A program made the translations under genes and the position numbers. A stretch of DNA of 64,000 nucleotides from Delphinapterus leucas (taxonomy: Eukaryota > Chordata > Mammalia > Artiodactyla > Monodontidae), in the NCBI RefSeq assembly GCF_002288925.2, contig NW_022098001.1:10284130-10348129 (forward strand), given 5' to 3'. Under the pieces are notes generated by a model. That model searched no databases. It had not been told where the DNA came from and was given only the letters and a program-made list of their open reading frames with translations. Shown one piece after another: positions 23,801 through 35,263 of this stretch (the stretch's first letter is position 1; each line of letters begins with the position of its first letter).

Positions 23801-24021
23801 GGGCTTCCCTGGTGGCGCAGTGGTTGAGAGTCCACCTGCCGATGCAGGGGACACGGGTGCATGCCCCAGTCTGGGAAGATCCCACATGCCACGGAGCGGC
23901 TAGGCCCGGGAGCCATGGCCGCTGAGCCTGTGCGTCCGGAGCCTGTGCTCCGCAACGGGAGAGACCACAACAGTGAGAGGCCCGCGTACCGCAAAAAATA
24001 AATAAATAAATAAATAAATAA
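23801..24021 (+). mobile_element. CHR SINE with (AAAT)n tail
   Basis: Complete copy whose A-tail has become about seven AAAT units (23995-24021). Flanking match AAAATTCTT / AAAGTTCTT. Confidence 0.94.
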
Positions 24022-24111
24022 AGTTCTTGAAAAACCACATTAAAAAAATATTTTGAGTAACAGTTGCTCATTTAACATTTATTTTACACTGAAAAACTTA
24101 CTGCTACTCTC

Positions 24112-24322
24112 AAAAACTGCACTCTTCAGTATGGTAGCCACCATCGATACGGTGTTATTTAAATTTACCTATGAATTAACTAAAATTATATAAAACTAAA
24201 ATTTCAGGTCCTTGGTTACATTAGGCACATTTCATGTACTCAAAAGCCACATACAGTTAGTGGCTAGGGTACTGGACAGTAAAAAATAAAACATTTCCAT
24301 CATCACAGAATATTCTAGTGGC
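24112..24322. repeat. hAT-type non-autonomous DNA transposon remnant
   Basis: Near-palindromic element with AGTATGGTAGCCACC at one side and GTGGCTAGGGTACTGGACAG at the other, matching a common mammalian hAT-Charlie family. Confidence 0.7.
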
Positions 24323-24889
24323 CAGCACACCTCTAAATAATAACTAATGAAGAAATTACAAAATTACCAGTAATGGTATAAGGTTTGTTTTCAAGGGAAT
24401 AAAAATGGAAACAATTGCTGGTAAAGTATCAAACTAGAAAATAAAACCTTTAGCAAATTTATTCCTAACTAATAAGCAATTCCTAGGTGAACATTAGGCC
24501 CAAATCTACTTGGTCAGTGACTTTCAGCTAGCAACTATCCACATGCTATGGCCATGGGAATCTTCAAAACAATAAACTATACTTTCTATTTCTGAATATA
24601 TCCTGGCAACCTCTAATTAATTCAACATTTAATTATCTTCTCTTTTTTTGGATTTAAGTTTTTAAGAAGTATAAAGAGTATGCACATGTATGAAAACAGT
24701 AAAGTTTTATTCAGCCAATAAATTTCAAATTTGTCTGTTAGTTGAAAAGAACAAACACCATATAATTTCATTTTGAAATTAATTGAAATCAAATAAATGA
24801 TTTAGTTACTGTTATATACATGTACATAAATTAAAGAAATTATCATAATAGGACAAGAGATGAAAGAAACCAGCTAGATGCTTCCTTCC

Positions 24890-25125
24890 CTCTCTTTATA
24901 ATAATTATAATTCACTGAGTATTTGCTATTAAACACTACACTAAATCTTTTACATCCATTACCTTATAATATTTATATGGCTCTGTTTAAAAGCTGTGGA
25001 ACAAAGGCACAGTAAGGGTAAATAATCTGTAATGTTAGACAGTTTATAAAGAGCAGAGGTGTAATTCAAACTCTGACAAGCTTACTCCAGAGCACACGTT
25101 CTTATCCATTATGCTATAAGAATAT
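24890..25125. repeat. MIR SINE
   Basis: Blocks typical of MIR: CACTGAGTATTTGCTATTAA, CATTACCTTATAAT, AGGTGTAATTCAAACTCTGA. Confidence 0.65.
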
Positions 25126-25879
25126 TAAGTGATTATATTTCAAGGATATCCTAGAAAATTTTTCAGTGAGAGAGGAAATTATTAAGCTTTGAAAAATATT
25201 TTTCTTCAACACAAATATAACAGGAACTATCTTAAAAAGATACAAAATGAATTCTGGTTCTGGTACTTACTTTACATAATGTACTACAATTTAATCTATA
25301 AAATGAGGATAATAACTATGTCTATCTAACAAGCACTGTGGAAGATGATTCTGCATTATTTTGAAAATGCAAATATTTGCATATCCTCCCAACTAACAAA
25401 CCCGCTCCTAAGTACTATATATGCCCTAAAGAAATGCTTACATGTATGCATAATGTTTTCAAGATTCATCCATGTTTTAGCATGTATCAGGACTTCATTC
25501 CTTTTTACAGCACTTTTTTAAAGCAATTAAATGATAAAATTTAATACAGCAGTTAACTCTAGGAGGAAGCAAGGGAATAGGACAGGGAAAAATACATTGG
25601 AAGGGGCAAACTGTTAATGTTCTAGTTACTTAAAGGGTAAGCGTTCATTATATTGTGTTATAACAAGTGTATGTTACATAAATCCTTTTAAGTACCAAAT
25701 GTTGCATTAAAAATTAATAAAAGGGGAAACAGTATCTACCTCAGAAGCTAAAGGATTCAAACAAGATAATTAACTAAAAAAACAACAAAAACAAAAAACA
25801 TAAACAGCACCAGGCACAACAGTTAACAAGCACTCATTCAATAAATGGAAAATACTCTTTGCTGTCTTTACCACCACCA

Positions 25880-26062
25880 TCATCATGAGTTTTCATGTGG
25901 TATCATACTTGACTCTCATAAACACACTGGTAGGTTGGCAGTAATGATAATTCACATTTACAAATGACTTACCCAAGGTTGCACCAGGTTAGTGCTGGAG
26001 GGAAGATATGAACCAAGATCCCCTAACTCCCAATCCAAGACTCTTTCTAATTCATTATAAAT
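25880..26062. repeat. MIR SINE
   Basis: Blocks CAAATGACTTACCCAAGGTT, GGAAGATATGAACCAAGATC and CAATCCAAGACTCTTTC are typical of MIR. Confidence 0.7.
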
Positions 26063-26579
26063 AACTTCCCAGAGTAATATTTGCTTTACTTCTATGTAAA
26101 AACTATAAATGGCATTTCTTCCCCTAAAATTTCAACTCATTTATTCAATCCTGCATCATCCAGTTCTGCTTGTTTTCTGTTTTTCATAACTTTTTATTTT
26201 GGCATTTTAACCAAATATTTATTTCCACAGAGGATAAGAAGGAGGCATTGAAAATGTCTCAGAAACAAAATTTGGGCCTTTGCATATGCTCTTATTTATG
26301 CCTCACAACAGAGCTTCAAGATCAGGATTATCCTTCATTATTAAAATGTGAAGGTCAAACATTAAAGAACATACAAAAACAAAACTATATTCCAATTCTT
26401 CTAGTTCCTATTTGTATGCCCTAACAAGACAAGTTAAGTAACCTTGAGACTCAATTTCACTTTGCTTTCTTGTAACTAGGACTTAAAATAAGTAAATGAA
26501 TATATGACTGAACGAATGAGAAAGGATATCACTTTATGGAATTGTAATGAGAATCTGAGAAAATGAATTTAAATAATAA

Positions 26580-26765
26580 TAATAGCTCATTTTCTGAGTG
26601 CTGACTATGTATAAGACACTTTTATGCTGTGGTATGTATTTGAGGAAACAAAGAAACAGTGAAGTGAAGTAACTCACCCAAGGTCATACATCTCTATGAA
26701 GTTGGGAGAGCCAGGATTCAAACTCAGGTAGTCTTAACTTTAGTGCCAGCACCTTTAACAATTAG
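26580..26765. repeat. MIR SINE
   Basis: Blocks GCTGACTATGTATAAGACAC, AACTCACCCAAGGTCATACA and CCAGGATTCAAACTCAGGTA match MIR well. Confidence 0.8.
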
Positions 26766-27495
26766 GTACAATGGCGAGTCACAAATAAAAGGTGTTCACA
26801 ATAGTCTCCTTACTATATTTTCCAAAAATACCCACTGCTTACCCTATCAGAACATGTATCAACAAGTGTTGTGCCTTATTTAACTATTATGTCTTCTGAC
26901 AAAACTAGGAAACAGCACTATTTTTTTCAGAGCTCTAATTTCAAGGCTTGACACAGTGCCTACCTTCCATGTAGAACATAATAAATAAAATAATAATAAA
27001 TATTTGGTAGTTATTAAATTATATTATTACTTAATAGTTCTTTTACTATAAGCAGAAGGAGAATGCAGCACATAATAAAGGAGGCTTTGGGATTATCCAA
27101 AAATCCCAAATATGCTCTGTAGTACACAAACCTAAAACATAAATCAGTCAGATACACTGTTTTGCCATTACTGAACTATGCAAAAGCAACATGTCCCCTT
27201 TCCTCTTTCACAAACATTCAAAATTTTAACTAAGTATTATTTAATTTTTATTCCTTCAACCCACAGCATTGTAAAATACTATATATAATATTTGAAGCAA
27301 GAAAGTGACCGGTAAGAAAGAATAAAAATTCATATAATTGTATGCTAAATTTTACATATGTGCATTTTTCCAGGCTGAAGGCATAAAGCTTTCATTAGAT
27401 TTATCTAGGAGCCTGGTGGCCCAAAAAAAGGTTCAGAATGCAAGACAACTGTTTCAACAATAGAAAAAGCTATACTCTTCTTGACGTTTACTCAC
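26766..27495. other. End of intron 4, nothing recognised
   Basis: AT-rich; no coding or repeat assignment. Confidence 0.5.
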
Positions 27496-27663
27496 CAGAA
27501 ATATCCATGAATGCACGATCCCACAATTCATCTACTGTATAGCATTCTGCAGAAGTGATGTTGACTGAAAGAACAATATCATCTTCAACATATTTTAGTA
27601 TGAGATTATTTATAACAATATTTACGTTATTTACAACTCGTCTAATCAGACTCTGCACATAAC
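27496..27663 (-). CDS. VPS13B: VPS13B exon 4
   Basis: This 168-nt exon enters in phase 1 after TTTTATAG and leaves in phase 1 at TTCTG|GTGAGT. It encodes the segment starting YVQSLIRRVVNNVNIVINNL and containing LKYVEDDIVLSVNITSAECY. The alternating hydrophobic pattern is that of the beta strands lining the lipid-transfer groove in VPS13 proteins. The previous exon lies 17.7 kb away across the most repeat-loaded intron of the window; the next is 4.1 kb away. The frame is open and borders are standard. Confidence 0.96.
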
Positions 27664-27759
27664 CTATAAAATAGGGGAAAAAAGAATCCAATTAGAAGTT
27701 AAATCTATCAATAAATAATTATTCTTAAAATGTTACTAAACTTAATATATGTGAAAGAT

Positions 27760-27860
27760 AGGTATCATTTATCATATTTTGCAAAGATGAAACTAACATT
27801 CAGATAAGTAAACAGGCTTGCCAAAGAGACACAGCTAATAAGTAGCAGATCCATCCCAAC
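27760..27860. repeat. MIR fragment
   Basis: Short MIR-like core (GCAAAGATGAAACTAACATT, TTGCCAAAGAGACACAGCTA). Confidence 0.6.
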
Positions 27861-28985
27861 AAAAACCATTACAAAGAAGTTCTATATAATGAAGTTTCAC
27901 ATACTAAGAGAAACCATAGAAGCCATACCTTTTAACAACATAATTCTAGATCCCATTCAAAGATTATCCTAATCTACAAGTACTTTGTCTGATTTCTGCC
28001 TATTTTATAAACACTTTCCCAAATGAAACAATGTTACTATATACTGATTATACAATACATAAGAGGAAAGAGTTTCTTTAAGGTTCTTTTTGCAGCTACT
28101 GTCTTCTCCTCCTACTTTAAATACCCATAAAGATATTCAAAAACAAGGCCTGGAGGAAGAAAGATAGAAGAAACAAGACCATCATAACGGATTCAATGAT
28201 TTCCACTTACTAATGTATAATACTGAAACACGGAAAGGGGGAGAATATGACTGAGGAAGAAAACATAGAAAGTATTAAAGAAAAAGGGGAAAAAGAACAC
28301 AATGAAGAAAAGTAGGGAAAGAAAGAAAACAGATAAAGCATGATGAGAATTCATAATCTCACAAGTCTCTCACACAATAAATGTGTATATAGATATATTA
28401 CCGAGGAATATAATTGAAAATATAAGTGAAACTAAACCTAAACAGCATTTAAAAAGACAAAGGAGAAAAAGATTAAAAACTTTATTCAAATGCATTTTCC
28501 ACTATAAAACCTATGTAAAAAATAATTAAAATTTTAGCTATTTCATGAAATAACTATCTGCTTGTATTCTTTAAACCAGAACTTTACTGACAAAATAGAA
28601 TCAACTTCTGTCAGCAACTGACATTGTTAACACCTACACTGAAGCCTGCTAGAAGAAAGCTTACTTAAATTTATTCCACCACAAATGCTTGCAAAAACCA
28701 ACTCCTTCATTAATTACCAGTGGATACAAATAGAAAAGGTAGAATGATTAAGTTCAAGTTTTTCTCATATTAGCAGCTTTTAGAGTGCCAATTACCATAT
28801 GCCATAAAATTAACATACAAAATATCAATAAATTTAGGGAACAAATATTTTACGAGAGTAGATGCTAAAATGATGCTTAACAAATTACGCTTCCAAAAGA
28901 AATTTTAAGTATCAAAATGTTCAACCTTAAAATGCATATTTCCCCCATGCTATCACTACTCAAGAGAGATGTTAAAAATGAACAG
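27861..28985. other. Intron 3 part, nothing recognised
   Basis: AT-rich sequence with purine-rich runs near 28140-28340. No family identified. Confidence 0.45.
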
Positions 28986-28989
28986 TTTC

Positions 28990-29191
28990 GGGCTTCCCTG
29001 GTGGCGCAGTGGTTGAGAGTCCACCTGCCAATGCAGGGGACACGGGTTCGTGCCCTGGACCGGGAAGATCCCACATGCCACGCAGTGGCTAGGCCCGTGA
29101 GCCATGGCCGCTGAGCCTGCGCATCCGGAGCCTGTGCTCCACAACGGGAGAGACCACAACAGTGAGAGGCCCGCGTACCACAAAAGAAAAA
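28990..29191 (+). mobile_element. CHR SINE
   Basis: Complete copy; flanked by AAAATGAACAGTTTC before the element and again after the A-tail. Confidence 0.95.
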
Positions 29192-29701
29192 AAAAAATGA
29201 ACAGTTTCTGAGAAGTCAAGAAGCATGACTAACATTGGTTTTCCTATTTCTGAAAAACCTGTCATCAATAGAGAATTCATAAAATCCTCTTAAGAGTTTA
29301 TGAGTTTTTATTGTCTCCCCTGCCCCAGAAAAAAAAAAAAAAAAACTCTCAGAGACAGAACCAGAGAAAACATATAATGCAAAGTAACGAAAGAAACATA
29401 ATGCTGTAAATGTACTGTAACTGACAGAAAACCTACTGATGGATTTTTCATCTACTTATTAACATCTTCTCTCAGTTTCTCATTATATAAGCTGAGATGA
29501 ATAAGCCAAATCACCAAAGTAAAAGAAACAAGTATCTAAAAAGGACTACTTCTACAGAAGACTATTTATGTTTTCCTATTAAAACACGCAATGCCAAAGT
29601 AACAGGAACTAACCAACAGAATAAATGATACACTATCTCCTTAATCCCTCATAATAACTTAGTTCAAAGTTTGCTACAGAAAAATGTCAAAGAGCAGATC
29701 T

Positions 29702-29910
29702 GGGCTTCCCTGGTGGCGCAGTGGTTGAGAGTCCGCCTGCCGATGCAGGGGACACGGGTTCGTGCCCCGGTCCAGGAAGATCCCACATGTCGCAGAGCAG
29801 CTGGGCCCATGAGCCATGGCCGCTGAGCCTGCGCATCCGGAGCCTGTGCTCCACAACTGGAGAGGCCAAAAAAGGGAGAAGCCCCCCAACCAAAAAAAAA
29901 AAAAAAAAAA
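29702..29910 (+). mobile_element. CHR SINE
   Basis: Complete copy with long A-tail; flanked by AAAGAGCAGATCT and AAAGAGCTGATCT. The 3' body is somewhat diverged (AAAAAAGGGAGAAGCCCCCC). Confidence 0.94.
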
Positions 29911-30059
29911 AAAGAGCTGATCTAAGAGCTCTCATCACTCCATATTTAGAGACTCCCTAGGAATATATCTGTTCAAGTGAAATAACAGTAATTCAGGTCT
30001 ATTCCACAAGCATCTGAAAACACAAGGTCACTCTGGGGATAAGAACCTCTAAGACGTCA

Positions 30060-30480
30060 TATTAGATGGCTCTAAAACAACAGCCTCCTACTAGTCAACC
30101 TTTCCAGAAATTCTTATCATTATCCAACTCTCTCCCACCCACAAACCCCATTCCTCCAAACACATACATCTAATGCCCACAGGGCCAAAAAAACCACTAT
30201 GAATTTTCATTGACTTTGCTCATGATCTTCCCTCTGTGTAAAACACTTTGTCCATTCTCCCATCTTGTTCAGGCCCAGTATGAATGTCCTCTGCCCTATA
30301 TCCTCTTCTCCAATGTCCCTCACCCTACACATCAACATTAAGGAGACTGTATCACTTTTCTTGGGCTTATGTTACCTCATAAGCCTATCATTTGTATATG
30401 TTTATGTATAATTACCTTCTCTGTTAAACTATGAAATCCTAGAGAGCAAAGATTATATCTTATTTATTTATCTGATATGA
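30060..30480 (+). repeat. LINE L2 fragment
   Basis: L2 3' region: GTATGAATGTCCTCTGCCCT, GAAATCCTAGAGAGCAAAG, with typical C/T-rich composition. Confidence 0.65.
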
Positions 30481-31379
30481 TTAAATTAAATAGTGTATGG
30501 CAAATACTTGGGTTACAAACAGACAGTACTTGAAATCAGTTTATCCTAACATGGTCACTAGGAAGCCAAGTTGCTCAAAAACAGAGATTCCGTGGTTGAT
30601 GACTTGGTTACAGCACCTAAAAACTTCCTCATCAAATTTTTGGTGTAAAATATTTTGGGAGGTTATGCAGCATAATATAGGCAACTTATAGTTAAAGGAA
30701 AAGTTAGTTCTCTCTAATGTTCTTGCCTTTTTTGTAAGGTTGAAATTATTTCAAAACAAAACTTATTTAGAAGGTTAAGAATAAGGATTCCTTATTGGTA
30801 ATGCAGTAGAGAGGTTCTGTAATACAATAATTTTTTTTTTTTTTAAATCCATCAGCTTTGGTAACTAAAAGATAACTTAGGGCAGTTACTGTAGGAGCTA
30901 AGGAAAATAGCTGTGAGTTGAAGATACTTATTACCAGTATTATTATTTAAGACAGAGAATTTCTAAACAACTAAGGAAGGGTAAAAAAGAGAAATAAGTG
31001 TAAGTACTTACAAGAACACAAAATCACCATTACATGAAGATGACTATTTTTTATACAGAAAATCCAAAAGATATAACTGAAAAATACTGAATATAGATCA
31101 GCTAACAAAATATAAAAATTTGCTATTCTTCATAACAAAATGAAAAGAGAATGGTTTAAAAAAATGATAATTCCAGCTAGCAATAAAAGATATGATAGCA
31201 TTTTCCATCTATAAAAGTTTCAAAGAAATATTTTTTGATAATAAAAAACAGCATTGGACCAAAAATGTGCTTGTTAGAAAATACTGTTAACAAATTTTTC
31301 ACAGGGAATAATTTGGTTACACATGCCAAAACCTTAAAATTATTCACAAATTTTGATTTTATAGTTGATAAAAATTTCT

Positions 31380-31700
31380 CCTAATAAACAGAGGTGTGTG
31401 CAAAGATTTATCTACCAGTATGTTTGTTAAAGCATTTTACAAAACAGAAAATGAAAAATAACCTAAATAACAAACAAAAAGGGACTGATTAAACAAACTA
31501 TGGAACAGTTACACAATGTAATACATGCCAATGATTAAAATAACATTATGAAAAAATTAATGTCCTTAAAACATGTTCCTAACATTAAAAAACACAAATT
31601 ACAAAAAACAATCTATATGTGTATGTGCACACACACATAAAGAAACCAAAGTCTCTAAAAGGTTGTACATCAAAATGTTAACAGGTTCCAAGTTCTGGGT
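31380..31700 (+). repeat. Old LINE-1 fragment
   Basis: Diverged 3'-region LINE-1: GAAAATGAAAAATAACCTAA, GGAACAGTTACACAATGTA. Confidence 0.55.
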
Positions 31701-31879
31701 AAGATAAAGTAAGCACATTCCACTCTTTCTCACTAAAGGTAGCCAGAAAACCTGGAAAGAAAGTATGGAGCAGCTATTTCAGGACACTGAAAAGTAAACA
31801 GTAAGCACGAGAGAGGAAATAGAAGAATGAAAATCAGAGCTTACAAAGACAAAACAAATAATAAAATGATAGAAGTAAA

Positions 31880-32480
31880 TTCAAACATATCGGTAATCAT
31901 TCTAATTTAACTGTATTGTGGCCAGAGAGGATGGTCTTTATGATAATGATTCTTTGAAATTTGTCAAGAGTTCCTTTTTGACCAAGTCTTTTTCAATGTC
32001 TATACATATCCAATGTGTGCGTCAAAAGAATGTACACTGTCTTATCTGCTGGGTGCAGAGTTTTACATGTATCTATAAAATAATCTTGTTAATTGTGCTA
32101 TTCAAAGACCCAGTTTGGGTATTTTTTTTTGTCTGCTTGATCTATCACATTTCAAACATAGGTTGTTAGGTACATACAAAGCCATCATATATTTTTTGGA
32201 GAACAGTACCTTTTACTATAATTCAGCATCTATTATATACGTCCATCAATACTTTTGCCTTAAGTTTTATTTTGCCTGATCTTTATGTTATTTTTGGATA
32301 GTGCTTGTCTACTATACGATTTTCCATCCTTTCATTTTCAATTTTCTTACCTCTCCATTTTACCTCTGTGTTTTAGAAGCCACAAATACCTGGACATAAC
32401 CACTCCTTTCTTTTAGTATCCCAAAAATATTAATTGTGCTTCCTTAGAGCTCCTCTTTGCTTTGGTTTAGCACTGTAGTT
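31880..32480 (-). repeat. Old LINE-1 fragment, antisense
   Basis: Antisense LINE-1 ORF2 region: TAACTGTATTGTGGCCAGAG and TATCTGCTGGGTGCAGAGTT. The 83-codon ORF at 31918-32169 is part of it. Confidence 0.7.
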
Positions 32481-32980
32481 AGTAGTTTACAAAATCTCGT
32501 ATACTAAGCCATTAATTCTCTAAGGGCAAAAATAGCCTTCAACTAGCTGCTCCAGCATACAGCAATAAAGATTTGGGGAACTGAACAGCCTGCCTCCACT
32601 AAGCAATGTTTTGAAACTCAATCTAATTAGAATGAAATAAAAGCTCTCCAGTTATCACTTTTTCTGTTATAAACAAAATATACACGTTAGATATATTGAA
32701 GGTTATTGACAAAAGCATAACATACTTTTAAAATGATCAATATATTAATGAGAAAGAACACCTGTATGGCAAAAATGGCTAGCTATCCATCAATATTTTG
32801 TGCTTCCCCTTCCAGAATGTAGAATTGTTTCTGAGATATGACTTCTAAGATATACATAACGTCCATGAAGATAGTTTTCCTCAATGAAATTTGAGAAGGA
32901 TATATACCACTTCCAACCTGGGGTTAGTAAGAAGTCGATAGGTCTTCTCCAGATTTTCCTCTTAAAAAGGCTGAAAGCAG

Positions 32981-33308
32981 GTCTGCAGGCCTACTAGAGA
33001 ATGGACTTGAGGATACGGGGATGGGGAAGGGTAAGCTGGGACAAAGTGAGAGAGTGGCATGGACATATATACACTACCAAATGTAAAATAGCTAGCTAGT
33101 GGGAAGCAGCCGCATAGCACAGGGAGATCAGCTCAGTGCTTTGTGACCACCTGGAGGGGTGGGATAGGGAGGGTGGGAGGGAGGGATATGCAAGAAGGAC
33201 GAGACATGGGGACATATGTATATGTATAACTGATTCACTTTGTTATAAAGCAGAAACTGACGCACCATTGTAAAGCAATTATACTCTAATAAAGATGTTT
33301 TAAAAAAC
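32981..33308 (+). mobile_element. Short 5'-truncated LINE-1 3' end
   Basis: Only the 3' UTR (CTACTAGAGAATGGACTTGA to ATAAAGATG) with a short tail. Flanked by exact GGCTGAAAGCAG at 32969-32980 and 33309-33320. Confidence 0.94.
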
Positions 33309-33320
33309 GGCTGAAAGCAG

Positions 33321-34380
33321 TATAATTCAAAGCCTGGGTAGGGCAGAGCAGAGCCTCAAGATAAAAGGAAACTGGGCTTCTGACAGAACACTGCCTTGAC
33401 TGGTACATAAAAAAAACAAACACTTTTGTCGTGCTAATCCCCTTAAATTTAGAAGTTAAGGTGTCCACCACTTAATATTAACTTAACTTACACATCTGGT
33501 CATTGTTTTTTGGGTTTTTTTTTAAGGTTTTCCTGAAAATGTTAAAAACAGTAAAAGCATAAAAATAGAAGAGGTAAAATAAGCTCTGAATTTCTTTTTT
33601 ATTTACTACAAGGTTCTCTCTATTCTTAGATGTTCCAGAAAGGAACAGTGATTAGACAGCTGAAATTGCTGAGCTTCCCCACAGGCAAGTAGACAAGAAA
33701 TGATTGTGCTATCTTCTATAAAAATACATTGCCATTTTTGGCTCAGGCTCTCAAACAGCTGATATATTACAAATATTCTTAAATTATCTGATACCCTCTC
33801 CAACTATTATTAAACTCCCTTCAAGAGATTTTTTACAGAAAACCAAGCCCTAACAGCCTAAGGTGGCAAACATTAAGCAAACACACACACACGCCTTCCA
33901 TTTAATATTCAATATTTTCTGCAGAAAACAAAATCTTGAGTAAATGACTAATAATTTAATAATATATACCTCATGTATACCACAGGTATTGTAAAGTATA
34001 ATAAAGTATTCCTCATCTACACCAAAATATCTAAGTTTCCAATTTCTCATCCACAAAACATAAGCTAGATCAGAGGCTTAGCTGGGGCCTATAGATAGAC
34101 TTCAGTGAGTATGTGAATACCCCAAAGTCACATGCAAATTTTAAATGTGCCTATGTGGGTCTATAACTTTTTCAACAGATTTTCAAGCGTCCATGTCCCA
34201 AAAAAGGTAGACTGCTAGACCAGAAAAATCAGAAGCAGCTTCTTATTCTACATTTCAATGACTCTATGATTCTGATTATTGATCTCTGAAAACCCTGTGT
34301 GATTTTATGCAGTTCAGTTTTTATGCACTGCAGTAAATACATAAATGGCTATTATGAATCAGACATTGTATCAGATCAGA
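33321..34380. other. Intron 3 part, nothing recognised
   Basis: No recognised repeat family; small minus-strand ORFs at 33286-34056 carry no motif. Confidence 0.45.
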
Positions 34381-34595
34381 GCTGGCCAAATGAGGCTGTG
34401 CCATCTGTTGTTATAAATAAAGTTTTATTGGAACATAGTCACAAACATTAGTTTATTTACGGTTTATGGCTGATTTCACAGTACATCAAAAAAGTGGAAG
34501 AGCTGTAAGAGAAAATATATGGCTTGCAAAGCCTAAAATATTTAATAACTGGCCCTTTACAGAAAATATTTCCTAACCTCCATGCTAGATGATGA
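34381..34595. repeat. hAT-type DNA transposon remnant
   Basis: Contains AATAAAGTTTTATTGGAACA, TTTATGGCTGATTTCACAG and AACTGGCCCTTTACAGAAAA, a common mammalian hAT-Charlie family. The family recurs in opposite orientation at 53410-53537 plus 55876-55965. Confidence 0.75.
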
Positions 34596-34705
34596 AGATC
34601 AAAGATGTCTAGGTCACAACTTCAGACCCAGTGGGCAACATAATTTTTAATTTATCTATACCCTAAATATTTCCATTGCACCCTATGTGTGTGTACATAA
34701 ATATA

Positions 34706-35263
34706 CTGGGTTGGCCAAAACCTTTGACTGGTTTTTTCCATAATATGACTCTAGTAGTGCTTAGTTGCCTTTAACTTCATTTGAAACAATTTTTTTAAGA
34801 CTGTATTGTGACAGCTGTCATATCAGTGTGCATTTAAAAAAAATAATCAAAATTGGTGAATTTTTGTGTAGCCATTTTAATACTGAAGACGGAAGGAAAA
34901 GAGCAACATTTTCGGCATATTATGCTCTATTATTTCAAGAAAGGTAAAAACGCAACTGAAACACAAAAAAAGATTTGTGCAGTGTATGAAGAAGGTGCTG
35001 TGACTGATAGCACGTGTCAAAAGTGGTTTGCGAAGTTTTGTGCTGGAGATTTCTCGCTGGACCATGCTCCACGGTCGGATAGACGAGTTGAAGTTGATAA
35101 CGATCAAATCAAGACATTAATTGAGAACAATCAATGTTGTACCACGTGGGAGATAGCCAACATACTCAAAATACCCAAATCAACCACGTAAAATCATTTG
35201 CACCAGCTTGGTTATGTAAATTGCTCTGATATTTGGGTTCCACGTAAGTTAACCAAAAAAACC
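34706..35263 (+). mobile_element. Mariner transposon, left part (transposase N-terminus, broken)
   Basis: Begins with terminal repeat CTGGGTTGGCCAAAAC after a TA, as in artiodactyl mariner elements. The frame at 34853-35191 encodes the transposase N-terminal DNA-binding region (YYFKKGKNATETQKKICAVY, later EVDNDQIKTLIENN), with stop and frame breaks. It is interrupted by the LINE-1 at 35264; the remainder is at 41514-42226. Together the halves total about 1.27 kb, a usual full mariner length. Confidence 0.9.
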